This document shows positions 19,710-30,094 of a stretch of DNA of 64,000 bases, one piece after another. Origin of the DNA: Paracoccaceae bacterium (GTDB lineage: Bacteria; Pseudomonadota; Alphaproteobacteria; Rhizobiales; Stappiaceae); contig JABXHV010000069.1 of NCBI GenBank assembly GCA_013373445.1, forward strand, positions 18,481-82,480, read 5' to 3'. The notes beneath the pieces were generated by a model. The model saw only the letters and a program-made list of their open reading frames with translations. It was not told the origin of the DNA and did no database searches. Numbering within the stretch: position 1 is the first letter of the stretch; each line of letters starts with the position of its first letter. The position numbers were made by a program, and so were the translations under genes.

Positions 19710-20171
19710 ATGAAAACAGAAAATACGCACGATAGTGTCGCAATCACGGTTGTCGACATATCACGTCTCCTGCGTAAAAGATTCGAAGCACATCTGGCAG
19801 AAATCGACACCGGCGTTACCGTCGCAGAAGCCAGAACAATTGCATTTATCTTGCGATTTTCGGGACTTAGGCAATCAAGCTTGGCAGAGCGCATGAGCGT
19901 CGAGCCTATGACGCTGGTTGGATATCTGGATTCTCTCGAAAAGGCCGGGCTCATTCAGCGCGTTACAGATCCCTCTGATCGCCGGGCAAAACTTGTCACA
20001 CTGACTGAAGCGGCAGCACCCGTTGCAGACAAGATTAGACAAGCATCGAAGTTGTTGCAGGACGAAATCCTGATGAACATTTCGGAAGATCGCCGAAATG
20101 AACTCACAAATCTTCTATTTCAGATAAAAGATAATCTGCTTGGCACAGTGAACTGCGAAGGTCAGAAGTGA
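19710..20171 (+). CDS. MarR family transcriptional regulator
   Basis: RLLRKRFEAHL...RQSSLAERMSVEPMTLVGYLDSLEKAGLIQRVTDPSDRRAKLVTLTEAA. Confidence 0.93.
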   Translation: MKTENTHDSVAITVVDISRLLRKRFEAHLAEIDTGVTVAEARTIAFILRFSGLRQSSLAERMSVEPMTLVGYLDSLEKAGLIQRVTDPSDRRAKLVTLTEAAAPVADKIRQASKLLQDEILMNISEDRRNELTNLLFQIKDNLLGTVNCEGQK

Positions 20172-21394
20172 CAACTCCCCCCAGTGCTTTGATGAGCGCA
20201 TCGCGAACAAAGGTGCTCGGCGCCGCATTGATCGCGATCGGACCAGTGACCATGGCGCTTTACACGCCTGCAATGCCAGAACTGGCGCTTGATTTGGGCA
20301 CCAGCGAATCACTCGTCAAACTGACTCTCACCACCTATTTTCTCGGTTTCGCATTGGCACAGCTTCTGTGTGGACCGTTAACCGATGCCTTCGGTCGCCG
20401 GCCAGTCACCTTGGCCTTCCTTGGGCTTTATCTCGTCTCCACAATAGCCGCGACCCTGGCAACCGACGTTCACTTGATGATGGTTGCCCGCGCCATTCAG
20501 GGTATCGGGGCTGCTGTCGGGATCACGGTGTCACGTGCCATTGTTCGCGACCAATACGTCGGTCACCAGGCAGCAACCATCATGAATGCCATCAGCACCA
20601 TGCTTGCGGTCGGGCCTGCGGTCTCGCCTACCCTCGGCGGTTTCATCCTTGAACTCTTTGGCTGGCGGGAAATCTTCTACGCCATGCTGATCTACGGCAT
20701 TGTGCTGTTTGCCGCCGTTTGGTTGTTCCAGCCGGAAACCAACGCCTATCGGTCACGAGACAACATCAATTTCTCGCGTCTGGTCTTCAACTATACCCGT
20801 CTGTTGAAATCCGTGCGTTTTCTGCGCCCCAGTCTTTTGTTGATGTTCAGTCTCGGAACAATCTACGCCAGCACCACGATCCTGCCATTTGTCCTCATCC
20901 ATAATGCAGGCTTGACGGCCTCGCAATTCGGCCTCGGCATGCTTATGCAGACCGGAGGTTTCTTCACGGGGACCCTGGTGACCGGACACCTATTGAAAAA
21001 ACTTGATGCCGAAGCAGCCATTCCAATTGGCCTTACGGGCATCACTCTCAGCGCCATGCTCATGGCAGTGATACTGCGCATCCATGAACCCACCTATCTG
21101 GCAGTCATGGTCCCAATGGGGATCTTTGCGTTTTCCGTAGCCTTCGTTATTCCATCCACGTTCACAACGGCACTTCGCGATTTTCCCGAAATTGCAGGCG
21201 CGGCTTCCGCAATGCTCGGATTTCTGCAATTCGGCGGCGGCATTCTGGGATCGGCAGCCAGTGCTGCGCTGGGTAATCCGCTCCTGGCCCTCACGACAGT
21301 TATTCCAATCATGAACATCACAGGTGTCATCGCCTACGTCGGAATCGGCCTTTATCTGCGCAATAAACCTCTCGTACCTGAAGAGATTTCCTGA
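20168..21394 (+). CDS. multidrug effflux MFS transporter, Bcr/CflA family
   Basis: AIGPVTMALYTPAMPELALDLGTSESLVKLTLTTYFLGFALAQLLCGPLTDAFGRRPVTL; GTG start overlaps marR stop (translational coupling). Confidence 0.92.
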   Translation: MTTPPSALMSASRTKVLGAALIAIGPVTMALYTPAMPELALDLGTSESLVKLTLTTYFLGFALAQLLCGPLTDAFGRRPVTLAFLGLYLVSTIAATLATDVHLMMVARAIQGIGAAVGITVSRAIVRDQYVGHQAATIMNAISTMLAVGPAVSPTLGGFILELFGWREIFYAMLIYGIVLFAAVWLFQPETNAYRSRDNINFSRLVFNYTRLLKSVRFLRPSLLLMFSLGTIYASTTILPFVLIHNAGLTASQFGLGMLMQTGGFFTGTLVTGHLLKKLDAEAAIPIGLTGITLSAMLMAVILRIHEPTYLAVMVPMGIFAFSVAFVIPSTFTTALRDFPEIAGAASAMLGFLQFGGGILGSAASAALGNPLLALTTVIPIMNITGVIAYVGIGLYLRNKPLVPEEIS

Positions 21395-21482
21395 CCGAGC
21401 ACAGCATGCTGCAGGGACCGGGTTGACCGAGGGTGAGAAACCCTGCATCAGGCTGAAACGAAATTTTCTAGGTGAACCACGT

Positions 21483-22298
21483 ATGCAGCCAACCACCCCC
21501 TATTGTCTTCCGGAAATAGGCGCGCATGTCATGGGCGTCTTGAACATAACGCCGGACAGTTTTTCAGACGGTGGAAAGTTCAACAGCCGGAGTCTCGCCC
21601 TGGAGCGTGCAAGGGAAATGATTGCCGAAGGTGCGGACATCATCGATGTTGGCGCAGAATCAACCAGGCCTGGCTCAACGCCCCTCTCATTGGAAGATGA
21701 ATGGGCACGCCTAGACCCGGTACTGGAGGAAATTTGCACACTTGGCGTTCCGGTTTCGGTCGACACCTATAAACCAGAGATCGCGAAACGGGCTTGTGCA
21801 AAGGGCGCAGCCATCATCAACGATGTATGGGGGCTGCAAAAAGACCCGGCCATGGCTGATGTCGTCGCGGAGGCAGGTGTCCACATCGTCATGATGCACA
21901 ACCGAATGGGTGCAGAGCCGGTTAGCAACATCATGGCCGATATTGACGAATGGTTTGAAAGATCGATGGAGCTGGCGCGAAAGGCCGGCATACCGTCAGA
22001 CAAACAAATACTCGATCCCGGATTAGGCTTTGGCAAGACAATGGACCAGAACTACCAGATCCTGAACCGGTTTGAGGAACTCAAGAAACACGGCCTTCCG
22101 GTTCTCTCGGGGGCCTCCCGTAAACGCATGATTGCAGCAGCACTAAAGTCAGACTCACAAGATCGCCTGTTTGGCACTCTTGCTGCGCACCTGATCTCCA
22201 TGCAAAAGGGAGCCAAAATCGTTCGCGTTCACGACGTTCTGCCGCATGTACATGCCAGACTGATCTTGAATGCCACCTTGAAAGAAAGCGCTCAATGA
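21483..22298 (+). CDS. folP: dihydropteroate synthase
   Basis: VMGVLNITPDSFSDGGKFNSRSLALERAREMIAEGADIIDVGAESTRPGS...DPGLGFGKTMDQN; start at ATG 21483. Confidence 0.96.
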   Translation: MQPTTPYCLPEIGAHVMGVLNITPDSFSDGGKFNSRSLALERAREMIAEGADIIDVGAESTRPGSTPLSLEDEWARLDPVLEEICTLGVPVSVDTYKPEIAKRACAKGAAIINDVWGLQKDPAMADVVAEAGVHIVMMHNRMGAEPVSNIMADIDEWFERSMELARKAGIPSDKQILDPGLGFGKTMDQNYQILNRFEELKKHGLPVLSGASRKRMIAAALKSDSQDRLFGTLAAHLISMQKGAKIVRVHDVLPHVHARLILNATLKESAQ

Positions 22299-22804
22299 CT
22301 AACCTGATCAAAGCCGCACTTGGCCTGGGCTCCAACATGGGCAACACCCAAGCCAATATGACTGCGGCAATCCGGCTTTTGAAAGAGGTAGACAACCTCA
22401 AACTCATTGATCGTTCATCTGACTACAGAACGCCGCCATGGGGCCCGATCCCTCAGGATGACTACCGCAATATCTGCGTCACTATCGAAACGTCACTCTC
22501 GGCACGCGACTTGCTGACACATTGCCTGGAAATCGAACGCGCACTTGGCCGCGTGCGCGATATCCGCTGGGGTCCAAGGTTGATCGACATCGATGTCCTC
22601 ATCTACGGATTTGAACAGATCGATGAAAAGCTACTCACCGTTCCGCACCCGCGCATGGCCGAGCGTGCGTTCGTATTGGTGCCGTTGGCTGAGATCTGGC
22701 CAACAGCACCCATCGGCAACGGTATGACCGCACAGGAGGCCCTGGCGACATGTCAAGGTCTAGAAGACATCGTGAAGATCGACGACACAAAACCCAATCA
22801 ATAA
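22295..22804 (+). CDS. folK: 2-amino-4-hydroxy-6-hydroxymethyldihydropteridine diphosphokinase
   Basis: AALGLGSNMGNTQANM...YRTPPWGPIPQDDYRNICVTIETSLSARDLL...GRVRDIRWGPRLIDIDVLIYG; ATGA overlap with folP. Confidence 0.96.
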   Translation: MTNLIKAALGLGSNMGNTQANMTAAIRLLKEVDNLKLIDRSSDYRTPPWGPIPQDDYRNICVTIETSLSARDLLTHCLEIERALGRVRDIRWGPRLIDIDVLIYGFEQIDEKLLTVPHPRMAERAFVLVPLAEIWPTAPIGNGMTAQEALATCQGLEDIVKIDDTKPNQ

Positions 22805-22832
22805 GTGACTACCCGCCAACGGTAATAGACAC

Positions 22833-23285
22833 TCAATTCAGAACCAGAAGCCCTGCATTCAAGTAGGTTGCGAACGCGACCCAGGCGGCATAGGGCACGA
22901 AGCACAGCGCAGCAATCCTGTCGGCTGAACAGCTCTTGCCGATAAACAGCAGGATGCAGACCAGCGTCCCAATAATGACGGCCAGTCCAAGCGCCAGATT
23001 GTGGATACCGAACACCACTGGGCTCCAGAGAAAGTTCAAACCCATCTGCAACAACCAGATCGCAAAGAGCATCCCCATGCCAAAGCGCGTCCAGACACGC
23101 CATCCGGCGACTGCGATCAGAACATAAAGTGTTGTCCACGCTGGAGCGAACAACCAGTTCGGAGGGGTAAAGGCAGGTTTTTCCAGACCCTGATACCAAG
23201 CGCCGGGCATGTTGGTCAGACCCATAACAAAACCAATACCAACCACACCGATAACAAATCCGAGAAGCGTCAAAACCCGTTTCAT
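22833..23285 (-). CDS. TspO/MBR family protein
   Basis: WYQGLEKPAFTPPNWLFAPAWTTLYVLIAVAGWRVW...QMGLNFLWSPVVFGIHN. Confidence 0.95.
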   Translation of the reverse strand: MKRVLTLLGFVIGVVGIGFVMGLTNMPGAWYQGLEKPAFTPPNWLFAPAWTTLYVLIAVAGWRVWTRFGMGMLFAIWLLQMGLNFLWSPVVFGIHNLALGLAVIIGTLVCILLFIGKSCSADRIAALCFVPYAAWVAFATYLNAGLLVLN

Positions 23286-23344
23286 GAAGTGCTCTTTCTG
23301 TTGCTGCGCCTGAACTGCACCAGGATCGGCGCAGTTCTTAAAGA

Positions 23345-23375
23345 AAAAAGGGCGCTAGATAGCGCCCTTTTTGAA
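23345..23375 (-). terminator. Rho-independent terminator (after argG; symmetric)
   Basis: AAAAGGGCGCTA-GA-TAGCGCCCTTTT, perfect dyad flanked by A and T runs. Confidence 0.9.
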
Positions 23376-23399
23376 TTCGCATGACAGTCTCCAGGCGCT

Positions 23400-24620
23400 T
23401 TAACCGAGACGATCCCGCTTGGCCAAAGTACGAAGACGCAAGGCATTCAGCTTGATGAAGCCTGCAGCATCCTTCTGGTCGTAAGCACCATGGTCATCTT
23501 CGAAGGTCACCAGCTCTTCCGCATAAAGCGAATACGGCGACGCACGGCCAACGACAATCACGTTGCCCTTGTAAAGCTTCAACTTGACCGTACCGGTCAC
23601 ATGCGTCTGGCTCTGATCAATCAATGCCTGCAACATCTCACGTTCAGGCGAGAACCAGAAACCGTTGTAGATGAGCTCAGCGTAACGTGGCATCAACTCG
23701 TCCTTCAGGTGCGCAGCACCCCGGTCAAGCGTGATCGATTCCATTGCACGGTGAGCGGACAACAAAATGGTTCCGCCAGGCGTTTCGTAAATGCCGCGGC
23801 TTTTCATACCGACGAAGCGGTTTTCAACCAGATCCAACCGGCCGATACCGTTGTCACGACCATAGTCGTTGAGCTTGGCAAACAATGTCGCTGGGGACAT
23901 CTTTTCGCCGTTCAAGGAGCAGGCATCGCCCTTTTCGAAACCGATCTCGATTTCGGTCACCACATCCGGTGCATCGACCGGATCAACGGTGCGTTGGAAC
24001 ACGTAAGACGGAGCTTCTTCATTCGGATCTTCCAGAACCTTACCTTCGGAAGAAGAATGCAGCATGTTGGCATCAACAGAGAATGGTGCTTCGCCAAGTT
24101 TGTCTTTCGGAACCGGGATCTGGTTCTTCTCGGCAAAATCAAGAAGATCCGTCCGCGACTTGAAGCTCCAGTCACGCCAAGGCGCGATCACTTTGATGTC
24201 CGGGTTCAAAGCATAGCAGGACAGTTCAAAACGCACCTGATCGTTGCCCTTGCCCGTCGCGCCATGCGCAACAGCATCGGCACCGGTCTCCTGAGCAATT
24301 TCAATCAAACGCTTTGAAATCAGCGGTCGCGCGATAGACGTTCCAAGCAGGTAAACGCCTTCATAAACGGCGTTGGCGCGGAACATCGGGAAAACAAAAT
24401 CGGAAATGAACTCTTCGCGCAGGTCATCAATGTAGATTTCCTTGATGCCCAGCATTTCCGCTTTTTGACGAGCGGGCTCAAGTTCTTCGCCCTGACCCAG
24501 ATCAGCAGTGAAGGTCACCACTTCGCAGCCCAGCTCGGTCTGAAGCCATTTCAGAATAATGGAAGTATCGAGTCCGCCAGAGTAGGCGAGCACGACTTTT
24601 TTGATGTCACCATGCGCCAT
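23400..24620 (-). CDS. argG: argininosuccinate synthase
   Basis: [39 protein letters not shown]...[14 protein letters not shown]. Confidence 0.98.
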   Translation of the reverse strand: MAHGDIKKVVLAYSGGLDTSIILKWLQTELGCEVVTFTADLGQGEELEPARQKAEMLGIKEIYIDDLREEFISDFVFPMFRANAVYEGVYLLGTSIARPLISKRLIEIAQETGADAVAHGATGKGNDQVRFELSCYALNPDIKVIAPWRDWSFKSRTDLLDFAEKNQIPVPKDKLGEAPFSVDANMLHSSSEGKVLEDPNEEAPSYVFQRTVDPVDAPDVVTEIEIGFEKGDACSLNGEKMSPATLFAKLNDYGRDNGIGRLDLVENRFVGMKSRGIYETPGGTILLSAHRAMESITLDRGAAHLKDELMPRYAELIYNGFWFSPEREMLQALIDQSQTHVTGTVKLKLYKGNVIVVGRASPYSLYAEELVTFEDDHGAYDQKDAAGFIKLNALRLRTLAKRDRLG

Positions 24621-24740
24621 GGAATGATTGTCCGTTTGAACGTTGTAATTTTGACCGCGAAATCGGCCTTCATTGTTGGGCGCAATGTAGCCACTATGAA
24701 ACGCGACGCAAGCAAAAAGCTGGTGATTTATTAATGAGGC

Positions 24741-25364
24741 TTAGGCAGCAGAAACCGCAGAGGCCTTGCCATCAACTACACCGTAGCGCGCTAGAAACAT
24801 CTCAACGGCATCTTCGACATAGCGCATGAGGTCTTCTCGGGTAGCCAAGGGAGAACCAAATAACTGCGGATAGAATGCGCGGCTCTTGATCATACCGCAG
24901 AACTGTTCACCAGCCTCGTACGGGTCCTCAATATTAAGCTGATTATGCTCGGCCGCTGCAGCAAAAAAAGCAGTGATGCTCTTCTCGAAGCTCATCTTGT
25001 GCGACATGACCCAGACAAAGTCCTTGTCGCGCGTAGCTTCCCCAAGAACCATCCGAGCCATGCGCATCATATCGGGATCAAGTGCCAATTCACCCTGCGC
25101 CCAACCCAACCGCAACAGTTCATCGCGTATCGACGCGTCCGGATTGTAACTGATGCTGATCTTCGACAGCACTCGTTCAGCGAGTTGGTCGCTGATCTTT
25201 GAGAACAGGATTTCTTTACTCTCAAAGTGATTATAGACAGTCCGCTTGGAAACATTCGCATGGTCCGAAATACGGTCCATGCTCGCGCCCAAAAAGCCAC
25301 GCTCGAGGAATTCAGCAATTGCTGCCTCGACAATCTGCGTACACTTTTTTTCACTCTGGTTCAT
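24741..25364 (-). CDS. TetR/AcrR family transcriptional regulator
   Basis: IVEAAIAEFLERGFLGASMDRISDHANVSKRTVYNHFESKEILFSKI; start taken at ATG 25364 (ORF extends to 25394). Confidence 0.93.
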   Translation of the reverse strand: MNQSEKKCTQIVEAAIAEFLERGFLGASMDRISDHANVSKRTVYNHFESKEILFSKISDQLAERVLSKISISYNPDASIRDELLRLGWAQGELALDPDMMRMARMVLGEATRDKDFVWVMSHKMSFEKSITAFFAAAAEHNQLNIEDPYEAGEQFCGMIKSRAFYPQLFGSPLATREDLMRYVEDAVEMFLARYGVVDGKASAVSAA

Positions 25365-25403
25365 ACAAACAATCGTTTCTGACGCGTCGTCCAAGACTTA
25401 GGG

Positions 25404-25422
25404 TTGCGACAACCTGTCGCAA
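25404..25422. promoter_or_regulatory. candidate TetR operator
   Basis: TTGCGACA-ACC-TGTCGCAA perfect 8-bp dyad about 40 bp upstream of the tetR start. Confidence 0.6.
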
Positions 25423-25563
25423 GCGCAATTTGAAGTTTAGGATTCTTTATCACTAAATAGACTGATCATGCAATTTTCATTCGGTGAAAGAACCTCACCA
25501 TCTAGAAACAGGTGCAAGATCTATCAGCGAAGGGCAAACACCTTTTGCCGCCCCGCAGAAAAT

Positions 25564-26787
25564 CTACCCAGCCAAAGCATCACGATCTTTTTTACGCATC
25601 CGCTCGGATGCTGACTTGAGCTGACCACAAGCAGCAAAGATGTCTCGGCCACGCGGAGTACGAATAGGCGACGCGTATCCGGCGCGATTCACAATGTCAG
25701 CGAATTCCTCGATCCGTTCCCAATCGGAACATCCATATTGCGAGCCCGGCCACGGATTGAAGGGTATCAAGTTGATCTTCGCCGGAATGCCTTTCAGCAG
25801 ACGCACCAGTTCAAGCGCATCCTTGTTGCTGTCGTTGATGTCCTTGAGCATCACATATTCGAAGGTGATACGTTTGGCATTCGACAGACCCGGATAATTG
25901 CGACAAGCCTCCAGAAGGTCTTTAAGTGGCCACTTCTTGTTGATCGGCACCAGGATATCGCGATCTTCATCGCGCACAGCGTGAAGCGAGATCGCCAGCA
26001 TGCAGCCGATTTCCTCACCGGTGCGGAAAATCTCTGGCACAACACCTGACGTAGAAAGCGTGATACGACGCTTTGACAGGGACAGCCCATCCCCATCCGA
26101 CGCAATGAGAAGTGCCTTTTTAACATTCTCAAAATTGTAAAGCGGCTCCCCCATCCCCATCATCACGATGTTGGTGACCAGACGGCCTTCGGAGGGAACG
26201 ATCGCGCCTTGCGGTGTTGAAGCATCCGGGAAATCACCCAGACGATCACGTGCAATCAGGATCTGGGACAAGATTTCCTCAGAGGTCAGATTGCGAACCA
26301 GCTTCTGGGTGCCAGTATGGCAGAAGGTGCATGTCAACGTGCAGCCAACCTGAGAGGAGACACACAGCGTTCCACGCCCTTCTTCGGGAATGTAAACGGT
26401 CTCGATCTCAACAGGGCGCCCGGCACCGCGCGGCGGGAAGCGGAACAACCACTTTCTCGTACCATCAACCGAGATTTGCTCATCAACAATCTCAGGACGC
26501 GCAATTGAAAAGGCTTCGGCCAACTGGGCGCGTAGGTCCTTGGCAATATTCGTCATCAAGGAGAAATCTGACACACCACGCACGTAGAGCCAGTGCCACA
26601 GCTGCGCGGCACGCATCCGGCGCTGCTTCTCAGGCACACCAATCGTGCCCATCGCCGCAGCAAGCTCTTCCCGATCCAGACCGATCAGGGTCGGCTTGTC
26701 CTCCGCAGGAGCCTTCGGTGCTGCTGAAGAAGCAGCAATCGTCTGCGCGTTTGGGTTATCGCGTCCAATTTCCAGCGTAATCGCCAT
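25564..26787 (-). CDS. rlmN: 23S rRNA (adenine(2503)-C(2))-methyltransferase
   Basis: [31 protein letters not shown]...[13 protein letters not shown]...CMLAISLHA...[10 protein letters not shown]. Confidence 0.97.
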   Translation of the reverse strand: MAITLEIGRDNPNAQTIAASSAAPKAPAEDKPTLIGLDREELAAAMGTIGVPEKQRRMRAAQLWHWLYVRGVSDFSLMTNIAKDLRAQLAEAFSIARPEIVDEQISVDGTRKWLFRFPPRGAGRPVEIETVYIPEEGRGTLCVSSQVGCTLTCTFCHTGTQKLVRNLTSEEILSQILIARDRLGDFPDASTPQGAIVPSEGRLVTNIVMMGMGEPLYNFENVKKALLIASDGDGLSLSKRRITLSTSGVVPEIFRTGEEIGCMLAISLHAVRDEDRDILVPINKKWPLKDLLEACRNYPGLSNAKRITFEYVMLKDINDSNKDALELVRLLKGIPAKINLIPFNPWPGSQYGCSDWERIEEFADIVNRAGYASPIRTPRGRDIFAACGQLKSASERMRKKDRDALAG

Positions 26788-27013
26788 GGTGGGATCCGTA
26801 ATCTGCGTCCATAAAACCGGTTAAGCTTCGTGCCTCTAGCGAGTTCGATGCATTGCCCTCTTTAAGGTCAGAGGACACGCTTCAAGAACCAATTTGTCAT
26901 TGAGGCCGGACAGCTCCCGGTCGAGTTAGGGGCCTAAACATCACAAAACGCCCCAAAAAGCAAGGTTGAGCTTCTACAGGCATACGAAGTCCAAGGCGGA
27001 TGACGAGCCAGTT

Positions 27014-27535
27014 TCACGGCTGCGATGTGTCGCCGAGGGCAATCTTTTTACGCAAGTAGGCCAGACCATTGCTCACAATGACCTTATGGGCAATGCCGAC
27101 TGGCACCATGTAGAGACGTCCAAAGGCATTATGAACCACGACACTGGATGTAATGGTCACCTCGCGCCCCTTTACCGAAACACAGGTGAGCACATCCAGA
27201 TGCACATCCCGTGCAGAGAGTGACAGGATCTCATCTGAAACATTTTCGATCACAAAGAAGTCCCAGGCGTCACCGACACGAAGCGGCTCTGACGGCACCT
27301 TTTTGGAAAACCCGCCAATCTTTTGAACCCCAAACAGGCTACTAATGCCATCACGGATCTTAAAGGCCAGATCGAACAGAACGTTCGGGCGGGTCGCAAT
27401 AGTGCCGAAAGCCTCTGCTGCCGTCACTTTGCGGTCGAGAACCACGCTTCGCGTGTCGAAATAGTCGAGTTCGTTTCTTGGGGCTACCAGATCGACCAGA
27501 ACCCCGGTACTGAGCTCTTCTACGACCAAAGACAT
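27014..27535 (-). CDS. DUF2867-like hypothetical protein
   Basis: YFDTRSV...AAEAFGTIATRPNVLFDLAFKIRDGISSLFGVQKIGGF...VGDAWDFFVIENVSDEILSLSARDVHLDV. Confidence 0.75.
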   Translation of the reverse strand: MSLVVEELSTGVLVDLVAPRNELDYFDTRSVVLDRKVTAAEAFGTIATRPNVLFDLAFKIRDGISSLFGVQKIGGFSKKVPSEPLRVGDAWDFFVIENVSDEILSLSARDVHLDVLTCVSVKGREVTITSSVVVHNAFGRLYMVPVGIAHKVIVSNGLAYLRKKIALGDTSQP

Positions 27536-27556
27536 CGCGGCATTCCTGTCTCAAAA

Positions 27557-27586
27557 GAAAAAGGGCTGGAACACCCAGCCCTTTTT
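27557..27586 (-). terminator. Rho-independent terminator after ialB-like gene
   Basis: AAAAGGGCTGG-AACA-CCAGCCCTTTTT-type hairpin (AGGGCTGG/CCAGCCCT) with A/T runs. Confidence 0.88.
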
Positions 27587-27624
27587 ACATCTCTCGCTCT
27601 AAACTGCCTGCTTCTGGAAGAAGC

Positions 27625-28131
27625 TTACTGGCAGGCAGAGATGGAATTGTTGATTGCAGCCGTCACGCCGGAAAGCGAGAACTTGTAGGTGGTCTGCGTG
27701 CCGCGCGAAGACTGGCCGCTCACGGTCATAGCCCGTCCGGCCTTCATAGCCGCAACGAGTTGTGCCTCAGTAGCTGCATTTTCCACCCAGGCTCCATCGC
27801 CCTTGGTGAACAAGGTAAACTTCGTTCCGTCCACATCGACGATAACGTTGGAGCCTTCTTTCAATGGATAGCCAACCAGCAGGCTTGGCTCAGCTGAAAC
27901 GCCTTCGCTTGGACGTGTCGAGACGAAGAAGAAGACATCACCATGGTTGCGGTCACTCGGCAGCAACTCAGTCGGTTTAGTCAGCGCGTAGCAGACTTTT
28001 CCGCTACCTCCTGAGTGCGAATAGGCTGCCCAGTCCGTATGCTGCTGAAGCAGCGTTGGGGTCTGCGCGAAAGCCGCTGCACTCGAAACAATTAGGCCAA
28101 CAAGGCCGAAGATCAGCGATTTTACTTGCAT
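27625..28131 (-). CDS. invasion-associated locus B (IalB) family protein, exported
   Basis: Signal peptide MQVKSLIFGLVGLIVSSAAAFAQ; WAAYSHSGGSGKVCYALTKPTELLPSDRNHGDVFFFVSTRP. Confidence 0.85.
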   Translation of the reverse strand: MQVKSLIFGLVGLIVSSAAAFAQTPTLLQQHTDWAAYSHSGGSGKVCYALTKPTELLPSDRNHGDVFFFVSTRPSEGVSAEPSLLVGYPLKEGSNVIVDVDGTKFTLFTKGDGAWVENAATEAQLVAAMKAGRAMTVSGQSSRGTQTTYKFSLSGVTAAINNSISACQ

Positions 28132-28204
28132 AGTCACCACACCGTAAATCTTTAGAAAAGGTTGCGCTTTTCACTCAAATGTCGAACGACATATAAACTT
28201 TGCT

Positions 28205-28219
28205 TTAAGCATACCTTAA
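28205..28219. promoter_or_regulatory. CtrA-like box TTAA-N7-TTAA upstream of ialB-like gene
   Basis: TTAAGCATACCTTAA inside perfect dyad GCTTTAAG-CATAC-CTTAAAGC (28202-28222). Confidence 0.5.
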
Positions 28220-28373
28220 AGCTGGTTACGAAAGGGTTGAGGAATCCAAGAAAGTGTCATTCCACGGTCCAGCACCCGGTAAGCCGTTATTTGCGCTACG
28301 CTATCGGCATAAATCAGGCGAGAGTATGACCCGCGAATTATGCCGTACAGGCGAATCGACCTCCACGTAGCAC

Positions 28374-28922
28374 TTACTTCGTGCCGGGGACAACCCGTCC
28401 TGACCGCATGATCGGACCACCTTGCACATGTTTGGCTGGCTCAGTTGACGGACCGCCTGCTGTAATGGAGCGATCCGCATACCGGCCCAGCGCCCTGTGG
28501 CGGTCGTAAAGCACGATTGCCCCGGCCATCGCGACGTTGATGCAGAACTTCGTCGGTATCTTCACCACATGGTCGCAACGGGCGAGCATCGCCTCAGACA
28601 AAGACCCGCGCTCAGGCCCAAGGACATAAGCTGCCTGCAAAGGATGACCGAAGCTCGGCAGATCGATTGCATCATCTGTCAATTCGATACCGACCACCTG
28701 ACAACCGCGCGGCAAGTCCATCGTCTCAACGCTATCCCAGGAGAACAACGGCAAATGTCCCGGGCTCTTTGATGTGTCTGACGCAGGCGCCTTGCGCAAC
28801 GCCTCGGACGCATCAACCGTGAAAAAGAAACTCGCACCAAATGCATGGGCTGAGCGCATGAGGTTGCCAAGGTTCAAACGCTTGGACAGTCCTTCAGCTC
28901 CCACAGCAAAATAGCCGCGCAT
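28374..28922 (-). CDS. TrmH/SpoU family RNA methyltransferase
   Basis: LGNLMRSAHAFGASFFFTV...AAYVLGPERGSLSEAMLARCDHVVKIPTKFCINVAMAGAIVLYDR. Confidence 0.9.
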   Translation of the reverse strand: MRGYFAVGAEGLSKRLNLGNLMRSAHAFGASFFFTVDASEALRKAPASDTSKSPGHLPLFSWDSVETMDLPRGCQVVGIELTDDAIDLPSFGHPLQAAYVLGPERGSLSEAMLARCDHVVKIPTKFCINVAMAGAIVLYDRHRALGRYADRSITAGGPSTEPAKHVQGGPIMRSGRVVPGTK

Positions 28923-28974
28923 CGTCAGTTCCTCATAATTCCATCAGGATAGGTCAACCGCTCAACTGCGGGGC

Positions 28975-29784
28975 TCAAGCTTCAAAGAATGCAATGACCG
29001 GAGCGTGGTCAGATGGTTTTTCCCATCCGCGCGCGTCGCCCAAAACACTCGTCGCCTGCACGGCACTGCCCAGCGGCTTCGAGACCCAGACATGATCCAG
29101 ACGGCGGCCTTTGTTCGCTGCAGCCCAGTCCTTTGCCCGGTAGCTCCACCAGGTGTAGAGTTTCTCATCCATCGGCACGAACTGGCGCATTGCGTCGATC
29201 CAGCCGCCAGTCTCTCGCACATCTTCAAACAACTCTGTCTCAACCGGTGTGTGAGAAACCACTTTCAGCAGCTTCTTGTGCGACCAGACGTCTTCTTCGT
29301 AAGGCGCGACGTTCAAATCACCAACGAGGACGGCCGGCTTGTCGGTCTCTTCGCCCTGGAGCCACGCTTTCATCTCATTCATGAAGTCCAGCTTGTGACC
29401 AAACTTCGGATTGATCTCACGGTCCGGCTCATCACCGCCAGCAGGCACATAGAAATTGTGAATGCGCAGCGGCTGACCATTGAAGGGCACGTCCACGGCC
29501 ACATGCCGACTGTCACCCATCTCACAGAACTCGCGTTTTTCAACGTTGGTGAGTGGTCGTTTGGAAAGGGTCGCCACCCCGTGATAGCCCTTCTGGCCAT
29601 TGATTTCGATATGCTCATAACCAGCCTTGCGCAGCGAATTGAAAGGAAAGTTCGCATCCGGGCATTTGGTCTCTTGCAGGCACAGGACGTCGGGTTGAAC
29701 TTCCGCGAGAAACTTCTCAACGATTGGCATGCGCAAGCGCACGGAGTTGATGTTCCAGGTCGCAATCGTCAGGCGGTCAGTCAT
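28975..29784 (-). CDS. xthA: exodeoxyribonuclease III
   Basis: LTIATWNINSVRLRMPIVEKFLAEVQPDVLCLQETKCPD...VLVGDLNVAPYEEDVW...RRLDHVWVS. Confidence 0.93.
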   Translation of the reverse strand: MTDRLTIATWNINSVRLRMPIVEKFLAEVQPDVLCLQETKCPDANFPFNSLRKAGYEHIEINGQKGYHGVATLSKRPLTNVEKREFCEMGDSRHVAVDVPFNGQPLRIHNFYVPAGGDEPDREINPKFGHKLDFMNEMKAWLQGEETDKPAVLVGDLNVAPYEEDVWSHKKLLKVVSHTPVETELFEDVRETGGWIDAMRQFVPMDEKLYTWWSYRAKDWAAANKGRRLDHVWVSKPLGSAVQATSVLGDARGWEKPSDHAPVIAFFEA

Positions 29785-30094
29785 ATGTCTCTTCACCGAT
29801 TCCATGTTTTCATCGGCTGTAGTTCTAACGCCCAGCCAATCCCGCGACTAGATATTTCTTTAGTGCAAGGCTGCAAAGACGTCCAAAGCTACCCCCTGTT
29901 GTGCAAAGGAGCGGACAAAGCAATGCAATGCACATCCGGCATACGCGAAAGCTGGCGATCACTTGCCGCCTTACAAAACGTGATCGTCGGACAGGCAGTT
30001 TTTTCCAAGGACCGCAAAATCTCCACGGTTCGTTAGGAAAGTTGCTTCAGTTGTAGCAAGCATGTTTGAACTTTCTTAACCTAGCGAGCCCGCT

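Noticed and set aside
29005-30036. 343-aa plus-strand ORF antisense to xthA
   Set aside because: The opposite strand encodes clear exonuclease III motifs; the long antisense ORF follows from codon bias, with no recognisable domain.
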